DNA of 64,000 bases from Streptomyces sp. CB02009 (lineage in GTDB: Bacteria; Actinomycetota; Actinomycetes; Streptomycetales; Streptomycetaceae). The position numbers were made by a program, and so were the translations under genes. The notes under the pieces are model-generated. The model did not search any database and was not told where the DNA came from. It saw nothing but the letters and a program-made list of their open reading frames with translations. This document shows positions 31,930 to 39,562 of the stretch, one piece after another; positions within the stretch are counted from its first letter, which is position 1, and each line of letters starts with the position of its first letter. The stretch is from positions 124,001 through 188,000 of the forward strand of contig NZ_LIVV01000006.1 of NCBI RefSeq assembly GCF_001905825.1, in the 5' to 3' direction.

Positions 31930-32364
31930 ATGAGCAGTCCCGCTGAGACCAGCACGGAGCAGACCCCCCGCCCCGCCCGACTCGCCGCCGCTGCGGCCGT
32001 GGCCGGTGTCGAGGCCCTCGGCCTCTTCGCCGGGGGTGTCTACATGCTGGTGCACGCACTGACGGGGACGTCCGAGGACCTCACCGGTGCCGCGACGGGC
32101 GCCGTGACGCTCGTGGCACTCGGACTGATCCCGCTCGCCGCCGCCCGCGGCCTGTGGATGCGCCGCTCGTGGAGCCGCGGTCCGGCGGTGATCACCCAGA
32201 TCCTGGCGCTGCCGGTCGCCTGGCAGATGCTCCAGGCGAACAGCGTGATGATCCCGGCCGGGATCGTCCTCGGCGTCCTGGCCGTCACCGGGCTCGTGCT
32301 CCTGGTGAACCCGGCCACGACCGAGGCGCTCGGCATCCGGCGCCCCGGTCAGGACTCCGCGTAG
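31930..32364 (+). CDS. Small integral membrane protein (four helices)
   Basis: A 144-residue hydrophobic protein of unknown function with four predicted transmembrane helices: AAAAAVAGVEALGLFAGGVY, GAVTLVALGLIPLAAARGL, a segment around ITQILALPVAWQML, and IPAGIVLGVLAVTGLVLLV. The ends are hydrophilic. Start ATG 31930. Codon-position bias is normal and the stop is 15 bases from the convergent sigH gene. No catalytic motif. Confidence 0.78.
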   Translation: MSSPAETSTEQTPRPARLAAAAAVAGVEALGLFAGGVYMLVHALTGTSEDLTGAATGAVTLVALGLIPLAAARGLWMRRSWSRGPAVITQILALPVAWQMLQANSVMIPAGIVLGVLAVTGLVLLVNPATTEALGIRRPGQDSA

Positions 32365-32379
32365 AGCCTTCGCCCTCGT

Positions 32380-33492
32380 CTACTCCTCGACGAGGAGTTT
32401 CTCCCGCAGCGACGCCAGCGTCCGGGCCAGCAGCCTGGAGACGTGCATCTGCGAGATGCCGACCTCCTGCGCGATCTGCGACTGGGTCATGTTCCCGAAG
32501 AAGCGAAGCAGCAGGATCCGCTTCTCCCGGGGCGGCAGGTCCTCCAGCAGCGGCTTGAGCGACTCGCGGTACTCGACCCCCTCCAGGGCCTCGTCCTCCG
32601 CGCCGAGCGTGTCGGCCACCGCGGGCGACTCGTCGTCCGTGTCGGGCACGTCCAGGGAGAGCGTCGAGTAGGCGTTCGCCGACTCCAGCCCCTCCAGGAC
32701 CTCCTCCTCCGAGATCCCGAGCCGCTCGGCCAGCTCGTGCACGGTCGGCGATCGGCCGTGCTGCTGGGAGAGCTCCGCCGTCGCCGTGGTCAGCGAGAGC
32801 CGCAGCTCCTGGAGCCGGCGCGGCACCCGGACCGCCCAGCCCTTGTCGCGGAAGTGGCGCTTGATCTCGCCGACGACCGTCGGCGTCGCGTAGGTCGAGA
32901 ACTCGACGCCGCGCTCCGGGTCGAAGCGGTCCACCGACTTGATCAGACCGATGGTGGCGACCTGCGTCAGGTCGTCCAGCGGCTCGCCGCGGTTGCGGAA
33001 GCGCCGGGCCAGGTGCTCGACCAGCGGCAGGTGCATCCGCACCAGCTGGTTGCGCAGCTCGGCCTTCTCCGGGGAACCCTCCGGCAGGTCACGCAGCGTG
33101 ACGAAGAGCGCACGGGCGCCGCTCCGGTCGTGCGCGTTCGGTACGGCGCGGGCGTCGGGGACGTCGTCGGACTCGTCCTCCTCCGCCTCCTCCGCTTTCG
33201 CCGGCTCCGCGCCCGGCTCCGCGACCGTCCCGGTGACGGCCTCGGTGGCCTCGGCGGGCGAGGCGGGCGCGGCGGCCGAGCCGGCCGGCTCCGCGGTCGC
33301 CGCCGCGGCCCCGCCCGCCTCGGAGGAGCCCTCCGCACGCGCGGGGCCCCGGGGGGCCTCGGAGACGCCTGGTGTCTCGGGAACCTCGGGGTGCTGCTCG
33401 TGCTCGCTCATCTGGTCCGCCTGCTCCGTAGCGACCTCATACGGCCGTGCCTGCTGCTCAGGGATGCCGGCCGTCGCGTCCCCGCGCCTCAC
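32380..33492 (-). CDS. sigH: Stress sigma factor SigH (SigB/SigF-type)
   Basis: A 370-residue group 3 sigma factor. The long acidic, Glu/Ala-rich N-terminal extension (about 1-125) precedes conserved regions 2 (SVDRFDPERGVEFSTYATPTV near 192), 3 and 4 (REKRILLLRFFGNMTQSQIA, then VSRLLART near the end). The GTG start at 33492 overlaps the anti-sigma stop (GTGA), so the two are translationally coupled. S. coelicolor sigH is a stress and development sigma factor made as several isoforms from alternative starts, which explains the long N-terminus with further Met/Val codons. Confidence 0.93.
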   Translation of the reverse strand: MRRGDATAGIPEQQARPYEVATEQADQMSEHEQHPEVPETPGVSEAPRGPARAEGSSEAGGAAAATAEPAGSAAAPASPAEATEAVTGTVAEPGAEPAKAEEAEEDESDDVPDARAVPNAHDRSGARALFVTLRDLPEGSPEKAELRNQLVRMHLPLVEHLARRFRNRGEPLDDLTQVATIGLIKSVDRFDPERGVEFSTYATPTVVGEIKRHFRDKGWAVRVPRRLQELRLSLTTATAELSQQHGRSPTVHELAERLGISEEEVLEGLESANAYSTLSLDVPDTDDESPAVADTLGAEDEALEGVEYRESLKPLLEDLPPREKRILLLRFFGNMTQSQIAQEVGISQMHVSRLLARTLASLREKLLVEE

Positions 33493-33902
33493 GCCGGGCC
33501 TGGCCCCGCGCCGCGCTGTTTGTACAGGCTGATCGAGACCGTACGGTCATCGGCCACCGACGATTCCACCTTCCCGGCCAGTGCCGACAGCACCGTCCAG
33601 GCGAACGTGTCCCGCTCGGGCGCCCGGCCGTCCGTGGTCGGGGCGGAGACGGTCACGTCGAGGGAGTCGTCGACCAGCCGGAAGACACAGCTGAGGACGG
33701 ATCCCGGCACGGCCTGCTGGAGCAGGATGGCGCAGGCCTCGTCGACCGCGATCCGCAAGTCCTCGATCTCGTCGAGGGTGAAGTCCAAGCGCGCCGCGAG
33801 GCCGGCCGTGGCCGTACGCAGCACGGACAGATAGGCACCCGCAGCGGGCAGCCGGACTTCCACGAAGTCCTGGGTCCCGGGCTCGCCTGCGATCTGGGAC
33901 AC
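33489..33902 (-). CDS. prsH: Anti-sigma factor for SigH (RsbW-like, PrsH/UshX)
   Basis: A 137-residue ATPase-fold anti-sigma factor that holds SigH inactive. The GTG at 33902 (MSQIAGEPG) is preferred because GGAGGTGA lies just before it; a TTG at 33914 would start inside that ribosome site. The GHKL fold is recognisable from FTLDEIEDLRIAVDEACAIL. The Asn that binds Mg-ATP in RsbW kinases (S/D-E-A-C-T-N) is replaced by Ile, and the G-box is missing, so kinase activity is doubtful. Identity is supported by coupling to sigH. Confidence 0.88.
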   Translation of the reverse strand: MSQIAGEPGTQDFVEVRLPAAGAYLSVLRTATAGLAARLDFTLDEIEDLRIAVDEACAILLQQAVPGSVLSCVFRLVDDSLDVTVSAPTTDGRAPERDTFAWTVLSALAGKVESSVADDRTVSISLYKQRGAGPGPA

Positions 33903-34221
33903 CCTCACCTCCAAGGTGGCACAAGCTCATTCGGGGCTCGGGGGGAGAGGCCCCCGAACCGGGCGGTACGCAGGGGGCTGCGCGGTCCGCCGTGACGCTA
34001 TCGCGATCCGTCCCGCCGTGTCGCCGCGCACCCCCGCCCCCACCGGCCCCCCGATCGCCGGTCGTCACCCATGGTAGGCCCATGGGTACGTACGGTGGGC
34101 AGGGGTCTGCGGGGGCCGAAAGCGAGCGACCGGCGGAGGGGTGACGTACCCAACCGTGGGGCGGGTGAATCGTCGAACGGCCGAATCGCCGGACGGTCGG
34201 ACCATCGGCCCGGCCGGGGAC
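33903..34221. other. Intergenic region upstream of the sigH operon
   Basis: About 320 bases with no gene. It contains an 8-bp palindrome ACCCATGG/CCATGGGT (34067-34087) and presumably the sigH operon promoters. No sigma-B-type promoter could be assigned with confidence. Confidence 0.55.
34067..34087. promoter_or_regulatory. Palindrome upstream of prsH-sigH
   Basis: ACCCATGG, five-base spacer TAGGC, then CCATGGGT. Possible regulator site or small hairpin in the leader of the anti-sigma/sigma operon, about 165 bases before the prsH start. Confidence 0.4.
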
Positions 34222-34482
34222 TCAGACGATCGACCCGTCCACGAAGCACCAGCGCCAGGCCTCGCCCGGCTCGAAGGTCCGCATGACCGGGTGCCCCGTC
34301 GCGGTGAAGTGCCCCGTCGCGTGCTGCCCCGCCGACGAGTCGCAGCAGCCCACGTGCCCGCAGCTCAGGCAGAGCCTCAGCTGGACCGGATGCGTACCGT
34401 CCGCCAGGCACTCCGGGCAGGTGTCGGCCAGCGGCGCCGGTTCGGGGCGCGGCATTTCGGCAACGTGCGGGCACTCACTCAT
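34222..34482 (-). CDS. UBP-type zinc-finger protein
   Basis: An 86-residue protein consisting mostly of a ZnF-UBP domain. Metal ligands are seen in CPHV at the start, CPECL (about 22), CLSCGHVGCCDS (about 37) and HATGHFTATGHP (about 53), and it ends with EAWRWCFVD, which is typical. In eukaryotes this fold binds ubiquitin tails, but bacterial versions are of unknown function. Single gene, divergent from the antiporter. Confidence 0.86.
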   Translation of the reverse strand: MSECPHVAEMPRPEPAPLADTCPECLADGTHPVQLRLCLSCGHVGCCDSSAGQHATGHFTATGHPVMRTFEPGEAWRWCFVDGSIV

Positions 34483-34521
34483 GATGGCCAGGTTACGTTG
34501 CGGGACGAGACGGGGACGGGC

Positions 34522-36117
34522 ATGGACGCTCTACAGCTGGTGGCACTCGTGGCGGCGAGCGCGGCGATCGCGGGGCTCGCCCGCAGGACCCCGGTGCCCG
34601 CGCCGCTCCTCCTGGTCGCCGCCGGTCTCGCCGCCGCCTACGTCCCCGGAGTGCCGGACTACACCCTCGACCCGCACATCGTGCTGCCGCTGATCCTGCC
34701 CCCGCTCCTCTACACGGCGGCCGTCGACTCCTCGTACCTCGACCTGCGGGCCAACATCCGGCCCGTCGCCCTGCTCTCCGTCGGGTACGTCCTCTTCGCC
34801 ACCGTGGCCGTGGGCTGGCTCGCGTACGTCCTCGTGCCCGATCTGCCGCTCACCGCCGCCCTCGTGCTCGGCGCGGTCGTCGCCCCGCCGGACGCGGTCG
34901 CCGCCACCGCCATCGCCCGCAAGCTCGGTCTGCCGAACCGGATCACCACGATCCTCCAGGGCGAGTCCCTGGTGAACGACGCCACCGCCATCACCGCGTA
35001 CAAGGTCGCCCTCGCGGCGGCCGTCGGCGAGGGCCTGAGCTGGGCCGGCGGGCTCGGGGAGTTCGCGCTCGCGGCGCTCGGCGGCATCGGCGTCGGCCTC
35101 GTCCTCATGGTCCCCATCCACTGGCTGCGCAGGACCCTCGGCGACTCGCTCCTGCAGAACACGCTCTCCCTCCTCATCCCCTTCGTCGCCTACGCGGCGG
35201 CCGAGGAGGTGCACGCCTCCGGCGTCCTCGCCGTCGTCGTGGTCGGCCTCTTCCTGGGCCACCGCGCCTGGCAGGTCGACTTCGCGACCCGCCTCCAGGA
35301 GGAGGCCGTCTGGAAGATGGTCGCCTTCGTCCTGGAGTCCGCCGTCTTCGCCCTGATCGGCCTTCAGCTGCCCTACGTCGTCAGGGAACTCGGGCCGTAC
35401 GGGATCGGCGAGGCGGCCTGGTACGCGGCGGGGGTCTTCGGCGCGGTGGTCGTGGTCCGGTTCGTCTGGGTCTATCCCGCGACCTTCCTGCCCCGGCTCT
35501 CCGCGCGGATCAGGGAACGGGAACCGGAGGTGGACTGGAGGGCCCCGCTCGTCGTGGGCTGGGCCGGCATGCGCGGGGTGGTCTCGCTCGCCATCGCGTT
35601 CTCCATCCCCGTGGTCACCGACGGCGTGGAGTTCCCGGCCCGCAACCTCGTCCTCTTCCTCACCTTCACCACGGTCATCGGCACCCTGGTCGTACAGGGC
35701 CTCACCCTGCCGCCCCTCATCCGCTTCCTGAAGCTCCCGGGGAAGGACCGGTACGCCGAGACCCTGGCCGAGGCGCAGGCCCAGAGCGAGGCCTCGCAGG
35801 CTGCCGAGCGGCGCCTCGACGCGCTGCTCGCCGACGAGCGCAACGCCCTGCCGCAGCCCCTCGCCGACCGGCTCCGCACGGTCCTCGAACGGCGCCGCAA
35901 CGCGGTCTGGGAGCGGCTCGGCGCCGTCAACGAGGTCACCGGAGAGACCGCGGACGACACGTACCGGCGCCTGTCGCGCGAGATGATCGACGCCGAGCGG
36001 GAGGTGTTCGTGCAGCTGCGCGACGCCCGGCGGATCGACGACGAGATGATGCGGACGCTGCTGCGCCGGCTCGACCTGGAGGAGGCCGCCGCCTACCGCG
36101 AGGAGGCCGCGGACTGA
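34522..36117 (+). CDS. Na+/H+ antiporter (CPA1 family)
   Basis: A 531-residue cation/proton exchanger with about twelve transmembrane helices (residues 1-405) and an extended cytoplasmic helical tail (405-531). Conserved family features: PPLLYTAAVDSS, APPDAVAATAIARKLGLP with the discontinuous helix, GESLVNDATAI (ND transport-site pair near 150) and WAGMRGVVSLA near 350. It exports Na+ (or K+) in exchange for H+, supporting pH and salt tolerance. Start ATG 34522. Its 3' end overlaps the convergent deaminase gene by 25 bases. Confidence 0.92.
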   Translation: MDALQLVALVAASAAIAGLARRTPVPAPLLLVAAGLAAAYVPGVPDYTLDPHIVLPLILPPLLYTAAVDSSYLDLRANIRPVALLSVGYVLFATVAVGWLAYVLVPDLPLTAALVLGAVVAPPDAVAATAIARKLGLPNRITTILQGESLVNDATAITAYKVALAAAVGEGLSWAGGLGEFALAALGGIGVGLVLMVPIHWLRRTLGDSLLQNTLSLLIPFVAYAAAEEVHASGVLAVVVVGLFLGHRAWQVDFATRLQEEAVWKMVAFVLESAVFALIGLQLPYVVRELGPYGIGEAAWYAAGVFGAVVVVRFVWVYPATFLPRLSARIREREPEVDWRAPLVVGWAGMRGVVSLAIAFSIPVVTDGVEFPARNLVLFLTFTTVIGTLVVQGLTLPPLIRFLKLPGKDRYAETLAEAQAQSEASQAAERRLDALLADERNALPQPLADRLRTVLERRRNAVWERLGAVNEVTGETADDTYRRLSREMIDAEREVFVQLRDARRIDDEMMRTLLRRLDLEEAAAYREEAAD

Positions 36118-37031
36118 GCCCCGGCGTCCCGCCGGGGCGTGTCCGGGGCGCCCGTGACGACCGCCACGAGCCGGGTGCCCGCCAGGAAGGCGCCCTCCTC
36201 CGCGAGGGTCGTGAGGCCGAGCAGCATTTTGGCCACATACAGCCGCTCGATGGCGAGTCCGTGCCGTGCCTCGAAGTCGTGTGCGAACGCCTCGAGAGCG
36301 GGGGACACGCGCGCGTAGCCCCCGCCGTGGAACCGCTCGTCCAGGGCCCAGTCGCCGCGCGGCCCGCCGAACGCCGCCTCCTGCAGGGCGCGTACCTCAC
36401 CGCCCAGGAAACCGCCCTTGAGGACCGGGACGCCCAGGGCCCGCTGCCCCGCGTCCAGGCCGGCCGCGAGACCCGCCAGAGTGCCGCCCGTGCCGCAGGC
36501 GACGGCGACCGTGTCCGCCACCCCGCCGAGCTCCCGGCCCAGCTCCACGCACCCCCGGACGGCGAGCGCGTTGCTGCCGCCCTCCGGGACCACGTACGCG
36601 CCCGCGGGGGCCCGTTCCAGGAGCGCCGCGCGCGTGGCCGGGTCGTTCTTCGCGCGGTACGTGGCGCGGTCCACGAACACGAGCCGCATCCCGTCCGCCG
36701 CGCACCGCGCGAGCGAGGGGTTGAGCGGCCGCCCGGCCAGCTCGTCGCCGCGCACGATCCCGACCGTGGGGAAGCCGAGCAGCCGCCCGGCGGCCGCCAC
36801 CGCGCGCAGGTGGTTGGAGTACGCGCCGCCGAAGGTCAGCACGGGCCGGCCGCCCGCCGCCGCAAGGTTGAGCGCGAGCTTGCGCCACTTGTTGCCCGGC
36901 AGGTCGGGGTGGATGAGGTCCTCGCGCTTGAGGGACAGCGTGAGCCCGCGCCGGGTGAAGCGCTCGTCCTCCACCGGCTCCAGGGGTGAGGGGAGCCGGG
37001 GCCGCAGGCGGGAGAGGTCGAACGCGTTCAC
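36093..37031 (-). CDS. PLP-dependent ACC deaminase/D-cysteine desulfhydrase-like enzyme
   Basis: A 312-residue fold-type II PLP enzyme. The Schiff-base lysine is in PGNKWRKL near residue 48, the substrate/cofactor loop is FGGAYSNHLRAVA near 70, and the phosphate cup is VACGTGGTLAGLAAGL near 180. It could release ammonia from 1-aminocyclopropane-1-carboxylate or sulfide from D-cysteine; sequence alone does not separate the two. GTG 37031 is chosen because the protein then begins MNAFDLSRLRP. It overlaps the antiporter stop region. Confidence 0.85.
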   Translation of the reverse strand: MNAFDLSRLRPRLPSPLEPVEDERFTRRGLTLSLKREDLIHPDLPGNKWRKLALNLAAAGGRPVLTFGGAYSNHLRAVAAAGRLLGFPTVGIVRGDELAGRPLNPSLARCAADGMRLVFVDRATYRAKNDPATRAALLERAPAGAYVVPEGGSNALAVRGCVELGRELGGVADTVAVACGTGGTLAGLAAGLDAGQRALGVPVLKGGFLGGEVRALQEAAFGGPRGDWALDERFHGGGYARVSPALEAFAHDFEARHGLAIERLYVAKMLLGLTTLAEEGAFLAGTRLVAVVTGAPDTPRRDAGAQSAASSR

Positions 37032-37090
37032 CCGGCCATTGTCCGGGACCCGGGCCGTCGTGCCCGTGCCGGGGCGCGGGTCCGCGCGCG

Positions 37091-37175
37091 CCCCGTACGG
37101 CCGGCCCCGTACGGCCGGGCCCCATGCGGTCGGCTCCGAGGGGTCGGCCCCGGCGGGTCGGCCCCGTGCGGTCAG
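37091..37175. repeat. Six tandem ~14-bp GC-rich repeats
   Basis: Units of the type CCCCGTACGGCCGG start at 37091, 37105, 37120 and on through 37162, with a few substitutions in later copies. The array reaches the stop codon of the amidase gene (minus strand) and lies upstream of the deaminase start. Confidence 0.7.
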
Positions 37176-37762
37176 CGGAGGAGTTCGGCGACCCGCTCGC
37201 GCATCGAGGCCATCGTGAAGCCGCGCGGGTCCACCTTCCCGGGCTGCCACTCCAGGTGCCCGATGACGGAGCGCTGCGTCCAGCCGTGCACCCGGCACAG
37301 CGCGGCCGCCGCCTTGGCGATGGCGTCCAGCTGGACCTTCGGCCAGGGGTCCTTGCCGTCGCCGAGGTTCTCGCACTCGAAGCCGTAGAAGTACCGGTTG
37401 CCGTCCGTGGTGGCCTCGTCGTCCCGGGGCAGGCCGTGTTCGGCGATGACCGCCCTGAGGACCTCGTCGTCGCCGAGGCCCGCGTGGTTGGCGCGGCCGT
37501 AGCCGACGAGGTGGACGGTGCCGTTCTTGGCGATCACGCCGTGGCAGAGCGGCCCCGGGAGGCTCTCGTAGCCGTCCCGGCAGATCCGGACGGTGGCGGC
37601 GGTGCCGCGGGTCACGGTGTGGTGGATCATCACGCCGTGCACGGGCCCCCAGGGGCCCTTGTGGTTGCGGTTGTGGGTGGACCAGTTGCCGACCTGGACG
37701 ACCGCGAGGCCCTCGTCGCGCAGCGCGTCGAGGAACCTGCTCGCGGACATGGGACTGGACAT
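37172..37762 (-). CDS. N-acetylmuramoyl-L-alanine amidase (amidase_2/PGRP type)
   Basis: A 196-residue zinc amidase cleaving the bond between muramic acid and the stem peptide. The zinc-binding His is in VMIHHTVTRG near residue 44, the tyrosine/His segment is RYFYGFECEN near 123, and the C-terminal GHLEWQPGKVDPRGF near 165 carries further ligands. No signal peptide or cell-wall anchor is seen, unlike most export-targeted relatives. It may act inside cells, be released by lysis or be a phage-derived lysin. ATG 37762 has AAGGGAG upstream. Confidence 0.86.
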   Translation of the reverse strand: MSSPMSASRFLDALRDEGLAVVQVGNWSTHNRNHKGPWGPVHGVMIHHTVTRGTAATVRICRDGYESLPGPLCHGVIAKNGTVHLVGYGRANHAGLGDDEVLRAVIAEHGLPRDDEATTDGNRYFYGFECENLGDGKDPWPKVQLDAIAKAAAALCRVHGWTQRSVIGHLEWQPGKVDPRGFTMASMRERVAELLR

Positions 37763-37803
37763 GACCGACTCCCTTCGGAGGACGGGCGGGGGCTTCCGGA
37801 ACG

Positions 37804-37845
37804 CCGGAGTCCGGCCCGTCGGAGGTTCCGGAATACCGGACTCCG
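37804..37845. promoter_or_regulatory. Inverted repeat in the eshA upstream region
   Basis: CGGAGTCCGG at 37805-37814 faces CCGGACTCCG at 37836-37845 (10 bp). They are embedded in two related 24-base segments that both begin TTCCGGAA. Lies 80-120 bases after the divergent amidase start and about 205 bases before eshA. Possible operator for either gene. Confidence 0.45.
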
Positions 37846-38049
37846 CCCCTCCGCTGCCATCCGTTCGGACCGTGTGCGAGCCGATCCGGACAGGGCCGGT
37901 CGGGGCAGGTGGGGCTCCGCTGTTCGGATGGAAATCACGTGACATGCCCCGAAGATCGTCGAACAGTCCCACTCGATTGTGTAATGGCGCCGACACGTTC
38001 CGTGCTGAAAGGCTTCGTCTCGCAACTCAGTCATACGAGAGGGAGTTCC

Positions 38050-39468
38050 ATGTCCGTTGGTTCGGTTGGCGACGAGGTACGCGTCGCGGAGCAGCAGGCG
38101 CCGCAGCAGAGTCTGGGCACCGCAGCCGCGCGGAACCTCGCCACGACCACCAAGTCGGCGCCGCAGATGCAGGAGATCACCTCACGGTGGCTGCTGCGGG
38201 CGCTGCCCTGGGTCCAGGTGCAGGGTGGTACGTACCGGGTGAACCGGAGGCTCAGCTACTCCGTGGGCGACGGTCGGGTCACCTTCGTCCAGACCGGAGA
38301 GCGCGTCGCGGTCATCCCCGCCGAACTCGGCGAACTCCCCGTCCTGCGCGGCTACGAGGACGAGGAGGCGCTGACCGAGCTCGCGGCCCGCTGCCGCCAG
38401 CGGGAGTACGCGGCCGGCGAGGTCGTCGCCGTCGCGGGCGAGCCGACCGACCGGGTCCACCTCCTCGCGCACGGCAGGATCGAGCAGATCGGCGAGGGGC
38501 CGTACGGCGACGAGGCCGTCCTCGGGGTCCTCGCCGACGGCGCGTACTTCGGGGACAACGCCCTCGTCGACCCGGAGGCCACCTGGGAGTGGTCGGCCCG
38601 TGCCGCCACCGCCTGCACGGTCCTCGAGCTCACCCGCGACGACGTACGGAACCTCGCGGAGCGGGCCGGCTCGCTCGCCGCCCACCTCGCGAGCGTGGCC
38701 GCCCTGCCCCACCAGCGGACCAACAAGTACGGCGAGGCGGAGATCGACCTCTCCGCGGGCCACGTCGGCGAGGCCGTCGTCCCGCACACGTACGTCGACT
38801 ACGACGCCTCGCCCCGCGAGTACGAGCTCAGCGTCGCCCAGACCGTGCTGAAGGTGCACAGCCGCGTCGCCGACCTCTACAACCAGCCGATGAACCAGAC
38901 CGAGCAGCAGTTGCGGCTCACGGTCGAGGCGCTCCGCGAGCGCCAGGAGCACGAGCTGGTCAACAACAAGGAGTTCGGCCTCCTCGCCAACTGCGACTAC
39001 GAGCAGCGCCTCCAGCCCCACGACGGCGCCCCCAGCCCCGACGACATGGACGAGCTGCTCTCCCGCCGCCGGGGGTCCAAGCTGTTCCTCGCCCACCCGC
39101 GGGCCATCGCCGCCTTCGGCCGCGAGCTCAACAAGCGCGGTCTGGTGCCCGAGACCATCGACATCAACGGCAACCGCATCCCGACCTGGCGCGGTGTGCC
39201 GATCTACCCGTGCAACAAGATCCCGGTCTCGGACGCCCGGACCACCTCGATCATCTGCATGCGTACGGGCGAGGCCGACCAGGGCGTGATCGGCCTGCAC
39301 CAGACCGGCATCCCCGACGAGATCGAGCCGAGCCTCTCCGTCCGCTTCATGGGCATCGACGAGCAGGCGATCATCTCCTACCTGGTCACGGCCTACTACT
39401 CGGCGGCCATCCTCGTCCCGGACGCGCTCGGTGTCCTGGAGAACGTCGAGGTCAGCCGCTGGCGTTGA
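38050..39468 (+). CDS. eshA: Family 2B encapsulin shell protein with inserted cNMP-binding domain (EshA)
   Basis: A 472-residue shell protein. It has an N-terminal arm (about 1-45), the HK97-type fold split around a cyclic-nucleotide-binding domain at about 98-205 (REYAAGEVVAVAGEP, then GAYFGDNALVDPEATWEWSARAAT), and the remaining HK97 P- and A-domain regions to the end. Families of this type self-assemble into protein nanocompartments that enclose a neighbouring enzyme. EshA of S. griseus/S. coelicolor was first described as a nucleotide-binding protein affecting development. Start ATG 38050 has GAGAGGGAG upstream. A polyprenyl synthase gene follows, matching the family's cargo rule. Confidence 0.92.
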   Translation: MSVGSVGDEVRVAEQQAPQQSLGTAAARNLATTTKSAPQMQEITSRWLLRALPWVQVQGGTYRVNRRLSYSVGDGRVTFVQTGERVAVIPAELGELPVLRGYEDEEALTELAARCRQREYAAGEVVAVAGEPTDRVHLLAHGRIEQIGEGPYGDEAVLGVLADGAYFGDNALVDPEATWEWSARAATACTVLELTRDDVRNLAERAGSLAAHLASVAALPHQRTNKYGEAEIDLSAGHVGEAVVPHTYVDYDASPREYELSVAQTVLKVHSRVADLYNQPMNQTEQQLRLTVEALRERQEHELVNNKEFGLLANCDYEQRLQPHDGAPSPDDMDELLSRRRGSKLFLAHPRAIAAFGRELNKRGLVPETIDINGNRIPTWRGVPIYPCNKIPVSDARTTSIICMRTGEADQGVIGLHQTGIPDEIEPSLSVRFMGIDEQAIISYLVTAYYSAAILVPDALGVLENVEVSRWR

Positions 39469-39475
39469 GCCGACG

Positions 39476-39516
39476 GCGCCCGGGGGCGGGGACCGAACCC
39501 TCCCGCCCCCGGGCGC
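39476..39516 (+). promoter_or_regulatory. Intercistronic hairpin between the encapsulin and prenyl synthase genes
   Basis: A perfect 15-bp stem (GCGCCCGGGGGCGGG and its complement) with an 11-base loop. It begins seven bases after the eshA stop and ends 47 bases before the synthase start. It may protect or attenuate the message so that shell protein exceeds enzyme. Confidence 0.8.
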
Positions 39517-39562
39517 GCCCGGCTCGTCGCCGCGCAGCATCGCCACGGAGGAGAAGAAGGAA

